From assembly GCF_002443255.2 (NCBI RefSeq), contig NW_019211459.1:17944030-18008029 (forward strand): a DNA stretch of 64,000 nucleotides. Reading direction: 5' to 3'. Both the position numbers and the translations under genes were made by a program. The notes below the pieces were generated by a model. It did no database searches. It worked only from the letters and a program-made list of their open reading frames with translations, and was not told the origin of the DNA. Numbering within the stretch: the stretch's first letter is position 1; the number at the start of each line of letters is the position of its first letter. This DNA is from Varroa destructor. Lineage: Eukaryota > Arthropoda > Arachnida > Mesostigmata > Varroidae. Below, piece after piece: positions 19,828 through 32,900 of this stretch.

Positions 19828-22800
19828 CTGCGAGTATTAAAAGCGTCAAGCATCGAATAGGATTCAATTAGATTCATAGCTCTGTTATTATTCGAACAGA
19901 CGTTGGGCAATAGCAAAACCGTGATATCGGACTGAAGCTATTTTTTTTTTTTAAATTAGCCTCTGATTGAGGCAATAGGGGTAGCATCCGCAATTGAATA
20001 CCTCAGCCAAATCACATAAAATATTAATACCGCGACAAAGAATCTTACAGGTGGCACTTTCCAATTAAATTAACGTCTTGTAATTCTGTACTGTAAACTT
20101 ACTGCGTTATGATGCAGCTGCATCGTGGAGTGCGCACCGCCTAACGTTACTGAATTCGGCGTACAGCCATAGATGGCGCTCTGCTGTTGCTGAAGATGCT
20201 GCATGCTACTGTGGGGCTGGGTTCCTAGGCTAACCATACCACTCAGGCCGGACCCTGCAACGCCTACATTGTTGAGCTGTAGCGTCGAGCTATGCTGTGA
20301 ACGTTGGTGGCAAGCTCCACCGCCTTGCAGAAGTTGATGCTGCTGCTTGTTGTTGTTGACGGCCAGTCGTCGAAGTGTGCCTGGTTGTTTAAGAAGACCT
20401 TCGAGGGTGCCTACAATACTAGTAAAGCTTGGTCGAAGTGTCCGATCGGACCGCCAACAATCGACCATGAGCATGTGCAAAGCCTCAGGACAGTCGCGGG
20501 GTGGAGGCAGCCGATAGCCGTCTTCCACTTTTTTAATGACATCCTGATTTGGCCAGTTATAATAGGGCCGCTCGCCCAACGATAGGACCTCCCAGCAGAC
20601 GATGCCGAAACTCCAGACGTCACTGGCCGTTGTAAAGATTCGGAACTGGATGCCTTCCGGCGCTGTCCATCGTACCGGGATCTTTCCGCCCGATGTTCGA
20701 TATTCGCCCTTACTGCCAGAATATGCAGAATACTCGATTTCGCGCGAGAGACCGAAATCGGCAATTTTACACACGAGCTCGGCGTTAACGAGTACGTTGC
20801 GTGCGGCCAAATCCTGTAAAAAGATACATACAGATGACCGTTTGGTGTTAGTGGGATACTGTTCAGAACAATAAGCTATGACGGGTGTTGTACCGGCGCG
20901 TAAATTAGAAGCGGTGGAATATAAGCAAGTTAATAAGAGTCTACAACTGAATGCACTACGACCACAAAACTCTCTTTAATTCAGGCTTTTCAACCATTTA
21001 ATGTCGTCATAGTCATATAGAAATTTATTTGAAAATACTCGACTTCCTGTGCGCCATTTGCTACCATACAGCATTCTATAGGACATATGTGTCATATATC
21101 TACAACAAACGAGTAGCATTTAAAGCTAACTTACTCTATGAACAAAGTTCATTGACGACAGATACTGCATGCCTGAGGCGATGCCATGCAACATGGCGAC
21201 CAGCTCAATCATGTTGAATTGGCCCTTATTATCTCGAAGGTATTGATCTAGAGATCCGTTCTCCATGAGCTCGGTGATGATCATGACGGGTGATGTTCGT
21301 GTGACTACGCCCTCGAGGTAGATGACATTTGGATGGTCGAACTGGCCCATGATCGTCGCTTCGGTGAGGAAGTCGTTGCGCGCCTTTTCGGTACTGCCTT
21401 GCTTCAGAGTTTTAACGGCAACGGGAACTAGCCGTACTTCGCCACGCTGCGTGGTCTGTCGCAGCAGCCCACGACACACATCTGCGAACTCGCCTGCCCC
21501 AATCACGTCCTCGATGCTGATGGCTTCTCGGTCAATCTCGCGAGTGAACTCTCGCATAGCTTGCTGTGGGTCTTCATAAGTATGTGGGTCAACGTATGAT
21601 CGACTGCCAATCGTCCCACAGTTCGTGAATAGCGGCGTGGTAACTGCAATATAAAATAAAAGCAGGAGGAGCACGAACTCAAATTAATACTTGTAATGGT
21701 AGATTTATTTTGCAAACGTTTAAGCCATTCAAGTGTTTTCTTGAGTGATCCCGTAAAGGTTGCTACTTCTGTAAGGCGTCGAAAAGTATTGAGGTTGATA
21801 AATGTGTACAAGCAAGAATTTAATACGTGATTTATTAAAAAGCCAGATAGTGCGCATTTAGTTGGCAATCTCATGTATCTACTATCTAGGGCATTTTCGT
21901 GGAAGTTGCTTTGTGTCAGTCGAGGGCTTTAGGTCGCTTTGGTTCCAAAATAGGTTTCACCTTCTTATTTGTGAACTTCGTCGACTATAGCAAGCGAATA
22001 CAGACGTTTTTGGTTTAGGATCATAGGTAACATGGACAAGTTTTGTTCTGAAACAATTCAAGCACCCTACATCTCGTATGCAGTCCGCCTATTTATCTGT
22101 ATAGGTGTGTTCTTGTTTGTATTATCAGTACGTCGACTGGCACAGGCTGCCAGTCCTGATCGATTAACTAACATCATTGTTCCGCCATTGTCCTGCTCTG
22201 CTGGTCATCCAACGTTCCTCTCGTTTATGTCGTAGCGGCCGGGCGGTGCTACTTTCGAACAAAAGCGAACTAGAGCTTCCTCGACGTTGCGACTAGTCGC
22301 AGGTTCAACTAAGGAAAGCAACCCTTTATTTTTCGGCACCACGGCGGACGTGGCAGCTACGTTCGTCACCGCAATAGAAGCAGGCGGCAGTCGACGGGAA
22401 GCATCCGCATACCACCCATCGGGAGAGGTTCTTAGTGCATTATTTATGGAAGTGATGTGTATGGACGTTGATCCGTCTGCACGCCAGATACCCGGTTACC
22501 CGCATGGCCATTCGGTCAGTTAGTATCCATGTGGACGGGCACAACAAGCAGAGCGTCCGCGTGTATATCGTGGTTACGGAAACGGATCCAGTCACGCCCG
22601 GTAAGGAGCCAGACACGCTATTCAGTGTTGCAATGGTTGTCGTACACAAGTTGTCCATAGCGGAAGAACGGGGTAAAAATGGGCAACTGAGGGGAGGAAG
22701 CAAGGAAGACATACACAAGCAGAGTGCATAGAAAGACGACGCCCTCGAAGGGTCGCGAAACACGCGTTCAAAGATGCATCCGAAAAAATGGGATTGGAGC

Positions 22801-23912
22801 CTGGGACACTGGTCCGCGCTGGTATTGTCATAACGTCGTCTAACGGGGAGGTACCGACTCAATGCCATCTAACTCGAACGATGACGGAAGAACATCAACG
22901 GCCTCTACTGCCGCTAGGGAACACTTGGGTTATTCTCGTAGCAGGTTTGGCCTTTCAACTGATATAGCACGCACATTTTGGGTTCGCATAAAATTGTCTT
23001 TATGCTTTTCTGCATTGAATAATTTCAGGTGCTTGAATGAAGGGTTATACTTGCTGTACCGATAGCTTTGTAGACTCACTATCCTTCGATGCAAGTATGA
23101 ATAAACATGAAAAAATGAATAAACTATGAAAAAAAATGTGGGCTTACAATACAATATGTACAACACAATACAAATGTGGGCAATACAGAAAAAATTGTAG
23201 CTAACGATTAGGTAAAGAGTATGTGTGAGTACGGTAACAAATTTTTGTATTTATATTTATGATACCCATTTCACCTTAAACCTATATGCGCAAGTTAGTT
23301 AGAAGAGGCAGGAATAAGTTTAGCTTACTTAGGTTACTGATAGAATAACGACATTATGAAGGGTTATATAGGTTACTAGGTTGCATAGCTTCAATAAACA
23401 TCTGATCTTTTGAGTAGAATCAATCAACGGTGATTTGATCAGTATGCAGCGAGTACACCGCCAAAGAAGGCACATGAAAAGTGGTCTTTGAAGCATTTTT
23501 TTTGAAGTAATGGTTCTCCGATGTTTTGTACGGAACGCTAGAAATATGTGCAATTTTTTAGAGGTCATGCTTAACCAATCGGCCAAGTATTGCCAAAATA
23601 GCAATAAACCCTTGGTTCTATGGAGCTTCACAACTATATCGGTTTAAAGGTTTCGACTTTAATATAACAATCTATAGCGACAAGGTTGTGGGGTATACTT
23701 ACAGAGAGGCGTTGTCTGCACCAGGGGCCCTTGATCCACCACTGCGAACAGATGTTAAGTAGCAGGCAAATTGTTAGCTGAGTAAGAAACAGAACCGATG
23801 GCCAGTATTGCGCATCTTTGAGTGTCTATGAAAGTTTATTAAAGCAATATCTGTGCACAGATACAGGTATAATTAGAGTGGGATAGAACGCAAATGCTTG
23901 CAAATATAAAAC

Positions 23913-23970
<58 letters not shown>

Positions 23971-26900
23971 AAAAATACAGAAGCACCAATCATAAAATCT
24001 GTTACCTTTGTTTTTCTGTAACTTATCTTGTGCAGCAGGTTAAAGGAACTCAAAGAGCTTTTACTAGTCATGCGTAGGAAAGGAAGAGGGGAAGCAACAT
24101 AGGGTAGACGTTTGCCCCATTTACGTTTGTTTACCACAGCTTTTCTTTAACTACGAGTTGTAACGAGATTCATGCTGCTCACGATAATCTAGCCGAAATG
24201 TTGAGAAATCGATTAATTAAAATGGATTCAATGAAAAGCGGCAAAAGCATTAGAGATTGCACTTACTTTTCTTACCTTCCCCGTTCCGATACTCGAGAGT
24301 GTCACAGTCGCTTGGCTGTTTCTTATTACACTCTTCATTATTCCTGAAGATAAATTACACACAATCGCCGTCATTGTTGATTTTAGATAGTGACAAATCG
24401 ATTGTTTACATAATATACACCTTCATTGGATTGTAACAACTGCTAGCTATGTATATATGTATATATATCACGTGAAGCTTTAGACTTCCGTCAGTGTCGT
24501 CGAGAGTAGCCCGTTTGCATGCTACTCACGCTTATATGGGTTAATATTTACGTACGATTGACGCTGGATGCTGTAGACAAGTTAAACAGGTCGGCTATGA
24601 ACTCTAGCGAAAGCATTCATTCAAAATGAACGCTGGCTATCAGTGAAAAACTACGTACCTTTTCACGTAAAGGAAGGCCACTACTAACGCAATGATGACA
24701 ATTACTACGACAACAGACAAGCCGACGATCACGGTCACTTGACCACTGGTACTAGAATCAGTAGCTCCTTCTGACTGGCGCAAGCCTGAATGGCCGGAAC
24801 CCCCGACCGATGCCGAACCGCTCATGCCACCGATTCCCGCCAAGGGTGAGCCCTGTTGGATTCCCGTTGTACGGTACAATGCCTCGCTGTATTCGCCAAA
24901 ACCTCGTTGCGTGCGAACGCGCACTTGGAAGCCGTATTCGGTGTTTGCCATGAGGTTGCCAATGGAAATCTGTGTCATATTTGTCTGAACGATCGTTTCG
25001 TTCTTTGAGAACTTCCGCGGAAAGTAGCGAATCTCGTAACGCTCTATTGTAGTGTCAGTACTGCTACTTGCACTCTTCGGCGGGTCCCAGTTGAGCATGA
25101 TTTCGTTTATACGCACAGGTCGAGCGAAGACCTTCTTGATGACGAATGCCACTGATGGCTCGGTACGAACAAGTATTTCTGCCTTGCGCAGTTCTTCTCC
25201 AGCAACCGGCGTAACACCGTTCTCGGCGAACACCTCAAAGCGATAGCGAGTCACAGGACTAAGACCTGACACCGTCACGCGCGTTTCGTTAAATCCGCTC
25301 TGAGCGGGCGTATAGGTTGCTTGGGCACCGCACGCGTCACAGCGCACACGGTATGTTGTATCGCGTCGCCCGCCATCATCTCTCGGTTGGTTCCACACTA
25401 GAATTACGGTGCTCTGATCAACAAACGCAAACGTGAGATTCTGGGGCGCTCTAGGCGGCTGGGTACACGCCATTGACTTTGGATCGCTGGGTGAACGGAA
25501 GAAGCCTTCGATGCACTGACACTCGGGAGAACCTTCGATCAGTGCTTCACTGTTACGTGGACACGGCTGACAGGGAGCGTCGCCAACCGTCGATTTGAAC
25601 ATTCCGTGTGGACACGCTGCAAAAACAGAATGAAATAAAAGGGGGGACATCGCAATAACACACATTGTGTTAAACGATATGTACTATATCAATACATAAT
25701 AATACGTAGATATTATCTATAGGTTGGATCAGATGTGACAGCATGTAACGTAATGTATGTTTTTACCATTAGTACGATGCTCTTAAAGACGGTCAATAAT
25801 GCATGCAATCCCGTGCAAACGCTACCGCGATTATTTCAGGTATTAAACGAGCCATTAGAGAACGGCTGCTCGCAAAAGCATGGGTAGGTCGCTATGCATA
25901 CGTGACAATGAACGAGCCAAACCAATGGACTATTTATCGAGATGTTCGCGCACTATACGCAATGGCAGCTTCTGTTCTTTCCTGCTCGTTCAAGCTAGCT
26001 TCTACCTGAACTAGCAGGTTCTTTGCTCTCTTTTACACACCGTCTATTCCCTCTGCCGTTTTGGCCTGTTCGATTCGCAGACGGGCCTATGGCCGTGCTT
26101 AGCTATCGTTGCTCGTTGTCATTCCTCGTCAGCTAACCAGTTTCAAGCGGGCAGAACTCTTCTGGATATTTGCCAGGGCTCCATCGGAACTTAACTACTC
26201 TGACCGAAGCACCCTACGAGTCTACTCCAGCAATAAGCGGCGATAGTAGCCATTCTGTGCTGTAGTGCAAATAACAGACAAAACGCTCTTACATGTCTAA
26301 TTTCCTTCTACTATTCAGACTACTGCTTATTGAAATATGATCATTCGTAGGGTGATGACCGTACGTTTGATCCACTGTACACAGACGAGTGCTGATATCG
26401 CACTGTGATACATTTGGGGTCCCTGGGAGCGACAACTGCTTCGTACCTGGGCCATATTAGGGCCTATCTGTCAAAATTGGATCGGTAGATGAGCACCACT
26501 ACGGTTACTACAGTCGGCTGTAGGCCTCAATGGCTTGCGTATAGCGCTTTGCGCCTAGAGGGTGATGATCCAGTCCATCCCGTACCTAATCAAGGACAAA
26601 TAATCCGCCAAGAGCAATATAATATACTGAACATTCGGTTCAAATATCAGCCTATATCATTGGTTGTCATCGGCGAGATCAACTATATATTGCATACAGG
26701 TGCTAGAACGCCTAGGCGTGTCCAGGGATACGGATAAATCCTGTGTAATCCTTTCTTTTTGTCTAATGCACTTCCCTGGGTCAGAAGGTTTCGTTTTATA
26801 AAAGATGTCTTTTATCTTGCAATGATCTGCTTGTCAGATAATGACACTACACTGAATATACGTAGAATAAACTATTAGCATAGAGCTGCACCGAGCGAAC

Positions 26901-29900
26901 ACAGAGAGAACGCCGATGTAGCATCGGTACGATTAATACATACGATTAGAACATACGCAAAACGCTTTTTACTGACCTCGCAAATATAAAAGTAGCATAA
27001 AACCTAACATGCACGCACTACATTAAGGAAATGTGAAATCGGACACACAAATTGAACCTATCCAGACAAGTGTATTTGACGACGATTACCCGTCACTATT
27101 TCAACCCTATTATATTTGTTTCAATATATCTAGAAACAGTTCCTCGTTTGTTAAGCATGGGTCAATAGATGAGTCCATTTGCCGTGGAATCATGCAGCCT
27201 TCATTTTTTCCGTTCCTCTTAGAACTTTTGCGTCTCTCAGTCGACTGACTCCTTGCCGTCATCCACGTCGATGTCATTGTCGTTCATCGCTGCGGCTGCT
27301 GCTGCCATGAACTGCGGCAGCACCGTTGTCTGCGCAGTGCTCCAAAAGTTGCCCGACAAGAGCGGCAAATTTCATTACATCAATGACACCCCCGGGACAC
27401 GAGCGAATTCCCCTGGCGTAGAAGGGGAAGTTTCGGGAGTCTCACGGCTCAACCCAGTTCTGCCGTCCCTATCTCTGCCGTCTATTTTACCGCCACGTTA
27501 GTTCCTGGGTTCGTCGGTGCTTTAGTTGCCGCTGTTGCTGACCGAACCGTTGTCGATTGGTCCAGTGGTCTTTTGCATAGAATTTATATTACCCGATTTC
27601 GTTTCATCGCCCCGATCGACGTTCGTGCCGGAGTCCACCGTTACGAAGCGGTGAGGCGATCCACACGAAGCGTGTCTGTACTGGCGAAGGAACGAGTCAT
27701 GGCACGTAGCCACGCCGCTAGGTGAAGGGCATAGTGAGAATAGATGGGTGGAAGCTTCTGGTAGCTAATTCGAAATAATAATCAACTTAATCGGCAGCAG
27801 CAGCAGTGGTAGTAACACCGCCAATCTAGTTATATGGATTTCAAATGGTGCGAATGTGGGTTTGCGAGCGGAAGCACGTGGAAGGGACAGAGTTCGGGAG
27901 AGCCCCAAAGGGACGACAAACCCATTGCTGTTCCCGTTGGTCCTGATGCTGCAGTACTCGGAAAGCATCGGCCGGTGGTCTCCCTGGTGCGTTTCCTTCG
28001 CCTTTTTCGTCGTTTTGCAATTTGGAGTGTCAAATTAGTGGGGCGGCCTTGTACCGAACGAATCCGTCGCGGTCGTGGCAACGTTGGACCCTCCTTGTCA
28101 ATTGCTGGATTTGATGGCCAGTAGCTTGGACTGCGGCTCCGTTGCGTACAAATGACGGTAGGACTAGTCTTATTACAATGCAAACGGTCCCTGCTTACAA
28201 CGACTAATGTTGACTAGTTCATCTTCAGCCAACTCGAGGAATAGCCAGCCACTGGCTAACAAACCGAAAGCTGAACTAATGTAAAATGATTCAGATTACA
28301 TTGCTCAACACAAGGTATTTTCCTGTACATTTTACTTTTTACGAGGGGGAGAATGCCGACAACAAAGACGCTTGTATTCAGTGCGCTAAGGCAGTAGCAC
28401 AGATAAACGTAAGTCGAAATATTTGTCAGAACCAATACGGTAATCCATTATTGCTAAGGACGAGAAAAAGGGAATGACATATGGCATCATAAAGGTTTAG
28501 TACAGGACGCTTGGCAACAGCTTCTCCAGAGTTACATAGTACCCTTTAAGGTCATCATAATCTCGTTATAAACTTATCTGGATACACGAGATACAACCTT
28601 TTTTTAGTCTGTCGTCTTATACGCAACACTCATCTCAGTCTGCCTGCCTCGTGTACCTTCCAGTGCAGCGATGCTCATATATACGTCTCCTGTTATACTT
28701 TTTTTTCGTGTGAACGACAATTACCATCACCGCACATTTAAGCAAATATTCACTGGATCCGCACTCACTTATAGAAACAAATACTCACGTACTAGCAGAA
28801 TCAGAAGATCACCAATGATCGTTAGCATCGTCATTATTTGCGTCACAGCTTCGCAGTACCGTACATCTTAGTCGTCGTACTCGAACCCTTTCAAATTTAA
28901 ACCTTCGTAGCGTTTGCTGCCACTGCTAATGTAATAAGTTTATCGGTAGAGCTTTGCCACCCGTCCGTCCGCCCGTCCGCCTGCTTTTTTTGTCAGCCGG
29001 ACAACTGTCCATAGCTCGAGTAATCTGCTCATACAAAACAAATGAGCTATACTTTCAATACTTCGCTTACTCATGAGAACGGGTCGACTGGAGTCGAGTC
29101 AGCTATTTGTCGATAAACTGCATACCCGCAATGAAAGGTAAAAGTAATGCCGAAGCTCGGCGGCATCTCACCCAAGATCGATGAGTTTTCCAGGTGCTGA
29201 AGCAAAGGTAATCGAGAGTGCTCGCATTGAGGACTTCTTTGCTTCTTGCTTCACTTCTTCTTTAATCCTCTCACTTTATTACGTCCTCGAATACGTTATG
29301 TTTCATGACGGCTTTTTAGTAGAAGGAGAGACGTTAACAAAGTGTTAGCATTGTTCTTTTCCACCACTCAACCATTTTTCCGTCTTTTATTCTCGTTTTC
29401 CACGAGCTATAAAGCCAGACCGTAGTCCCTTTTTCCTCCACCATAAACTCTAAGCGGACTCTTCTCACTGCTCTGCTCTGATTTTTAGAATAAATCCAGG
29501 AGCAAGGGCGCACCGACCCCTAGGCAACGGTCTCTTTGCAGCGCCCCCTTATGTCTCGTAGGGAAACCTCCAGTTTGAAACTTACAGTTCACTGGCTCTC
29601 CCTTAGCCCCACTTTGCCTGCGTTTTTTTTCCAAATAGGCCCTCTCCAATTGTTCTTTAAATATGCATAGGCCTGTTCGTTTCTTTTGTCTGCCTTGTGG
29701 TCTGCTGTGTCCAACCTCCTTCTGAACTGCTTTATTCTCATCTACTGCCGCCACCATAGACGAGGGCCAGAGGAGAAGGCTACGCTTGACCACCATTGGT
29801 ACCTTTTATGTCCCTTTGTCTTGCTCGAGTATAACCCCGCCTAAGATCACCGCCCATGAGCCTACCCCTGCTCCGCGCAAGACAGTAAGCAACCTCCTCT

Positions 29901-32900
29901 ACCCGGAGAAGATTTATTTGCATGTGAACAAAAAACCAAACAATGATTTTTCTTTCACAAAAAAAGTGCACCCCTGTGCCACCGCTGTCATCATAGGCCT
30001 TCATTATGTCATTGTGTTTGTCTGGATATGTCCCCATGCACACCTCCAAATAAAACGACTTGAGTAAACAACAGATTATCTAAAGCTGTATGCGATACAC
30101 GAACGGAATAAATTGTCGTAGCAGGACTGGTTAATACTCTAGAGGTCTGCTGTGAACAAGCGAAAACCTACGTAATATCTACAGTTCACGCAGCCCTTAA
30201 TTAACCTTTTCTGGTACAGTGCAACGCTATTACGGCCTATATATAGCTAGCAATCCTTGCAAGGACGTTCTGCCATATCGAAAACTACGTTTTTCAGGTT
30301 CCCCTGCAAAGTCGCCTATTTCTGATACTGCTAGTTGATTCAAGAAGTCTTAGCATTTGGAACGTCACAAATAATAATAATCGCATTTATCGAGAGAAAA
30401 GAAGTATGTATAATAAAAGGTCTGCAGCGTTGATCTTCAACAACGGTCTTGACTTTTAGTAAAGCTTTCTTTTATCGAAAAACAGATGAAACCCAGATGA
30501 AAGGCAGATGGACATTCCAAACCCTGAAGGTCACCGGCAGCTCCCTTGTGCACATCTTAGAACAGCACATAAATAACGCTTTGTGCGCAGTATTTCTTGA
30601 CGTAGTAATACCCAAACTGTACAAACGCATAATTCAATCGTCCTTCCATCGACATAAAAATATACCTATTATATAAAAAATAGAATGTTATTTATCCGTG
30701 CTTTTAATTTAAAACAAAAAGAGCTCTTTGCGGAAGTATGAACGTAGCTTCTGCCAAATCATGCCTGCTCCGATAGCATGTTTCGTGTTCAGATAATACT
30801 ATTGGTGCCTTCGGTGATGAAAACCCTGTAGTGTACCTGTTCGCACGTACGTACGTCGCGTACGTATATATGTTTGGCGAACCTAGCAATTTTAACCGAA
30901 GCACACTTTTGCCGGATAAGAGCGGTATCGATAAACGCTATTTATTCTACGTGTCGGTGGAAAATTTCGTGCACGTAACTGGATCAATGAACAGAAACGT
31001 CAACGGTAGCGGTGCGATGACAGCAGTGTGTTTCTCAATTGCTGCGTACTCTCATTTGCCCTAGAACCTCTCATGAGTAGAGCCATGTTCGCGCCCATAT
31101 CCGCCCTGCCTAGGAGGCGACGAAAAATTCGATACGTAGAAAGGAATTTGCTTTCGCCAACATCGTCCTCAGAAGCGGCAAAGATAGCCCTCGAAGCGAT
31201 AATAAAGCCAGCAGAATCCGTAACAGTAGGTAGCATCAACATCAAGGGGAGAATCAGCAACAATACCATGAACGACTAGACGACCTTTAACAGCAGTTGG
31301 AAGGCAGCTACTCTGTCCTCTGAACCTTGCAGAACCTGCAGTTGGCTTTACCAAGTAACCTCCTTCGATTTCACCTTTCTCCTTTTAGATTGTTCACAAG
31401 CCGCTGTAGCTGTCAATTGTCCATCGGTTCTTACCACAAAACTCTTCCTGCATCGCTTAGTAGGGGAACATCAATGGAAAGCCGACGCTGCCTCGTCGTT
31501 GGGCGACTATCAAGCTTGCGTTTAATAGCTCGGGGTTATGTCGCATTTTCAGGCTGAGCAACGCCAATATGCCTTGAGCGAAAGCGGCAGATACACAAAG
31601 GTGAAAATGATTAGCAATTAACAAGAGTGTGAACAACACCAATGCGATAGCCTTAACTCACCTGAGTTAACTGTTGGATGGGCAGATGCCCCGGGGCAGC
31701 AGCGCCTTTTATGCTGACTCAGCCCATATGCAAGTACTACGTGTAGGTAATGGTGGCTTTTTGACTTTCGGGCATAGCTAACTGTTCGCATCAGGCTGAA
31801 AACTTTTACACCCGACGCTAACTATCTGGCAACATAAATAGAGTTCTTGATACGACCGAGAACATATGAGTTTTTTCGATGACAGCGCGCATGCATCCAT
31901 CTGTCGTTAAATCATGGAAAGTATTGTTAAAATTTATTGTCCCTGCAGACCATAGACAGCAACAGCAACCGTCTAGAAGTAAAAGATCTCTTTCGAAATA
32001 AATAGCACCTCTGATATTAACTAGTGGCTGTGTGAAAAAGTTGTTTTCAGTTTCGATCCCACAACGGACGGCGGCCGGTAGCTTAAGCAACAGTAACAGG
32101 AGGGAATGCTCTGATGAAAGGGAGGCATTAAAAGGAAATGGAGGGGGTGAGAGGGGAATCAGAAACTAGGAAACCGGGGAGATGACTGTTGGAAGGTAAG
32201 CGGAACAACCAAACGAAGTGCGCTTTCGTTGTCCACCGTCAGCTTGCCTTGCTGCTACTCGTTGGCCCGTCGGTTGCTTGGATTCTTCGGTGGAGGGGTC
32301 GAGGGCTGGGTTTAGATAAGTCGTGATGAATACCGTCCGCCTGCTTGCCTGCTGCTGGGCCGTCTGCTTTCCAGCCTTCATCCAGGTGTTTTTGACGTGC
32401 AGCGCCCTACCGCGTCTCAGGCTTGCCTAAACAGTCCTGGTCAGTCGCGCCGCTGGAAGCGTTGTTTTTCCCTCATCTCGCCGCGAAAGTCTCACTTTTT
32501 CTGCCTTTCTAAAATAACGAGTTCCACCAGATTGGGGCAACTCTTGCATACAAACGCATTCATATAGCCTCCATATGCAGGCACTCTGCCGAAACCCTGC
32601 CAAGAGCAGACGAAGAAAGCTAAGCAGGTTTGTGTAACTTCCGAGGCATCGTCATTAGCTCAGGCCACGTAAGGTCAATTCAATACGCTGTCGATAGATG
32701 TGAATGAAGAGTTATGTAACCGCCATTAGTAGTAGCTTAAGCTACACACAAATTGTGTTTAAAATGCTTTTTGGTAAAGCAGAATTAAGTAGCAGCTACT
32801 TATATCGAGTACTCGACCATTAATATGCACCGCCAATCCAAACGAAGGAGCTATTGTAAGCCATCCGTCTCGAAAGAGATACCTATTCTAACGAGTCCGA

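Noticed and set aside
22287..22868. Overlapping frames in the Eph intron as a transposon or nested gene
   Set aside because: No transposase, polymerase or other family motif could be found in any frame.
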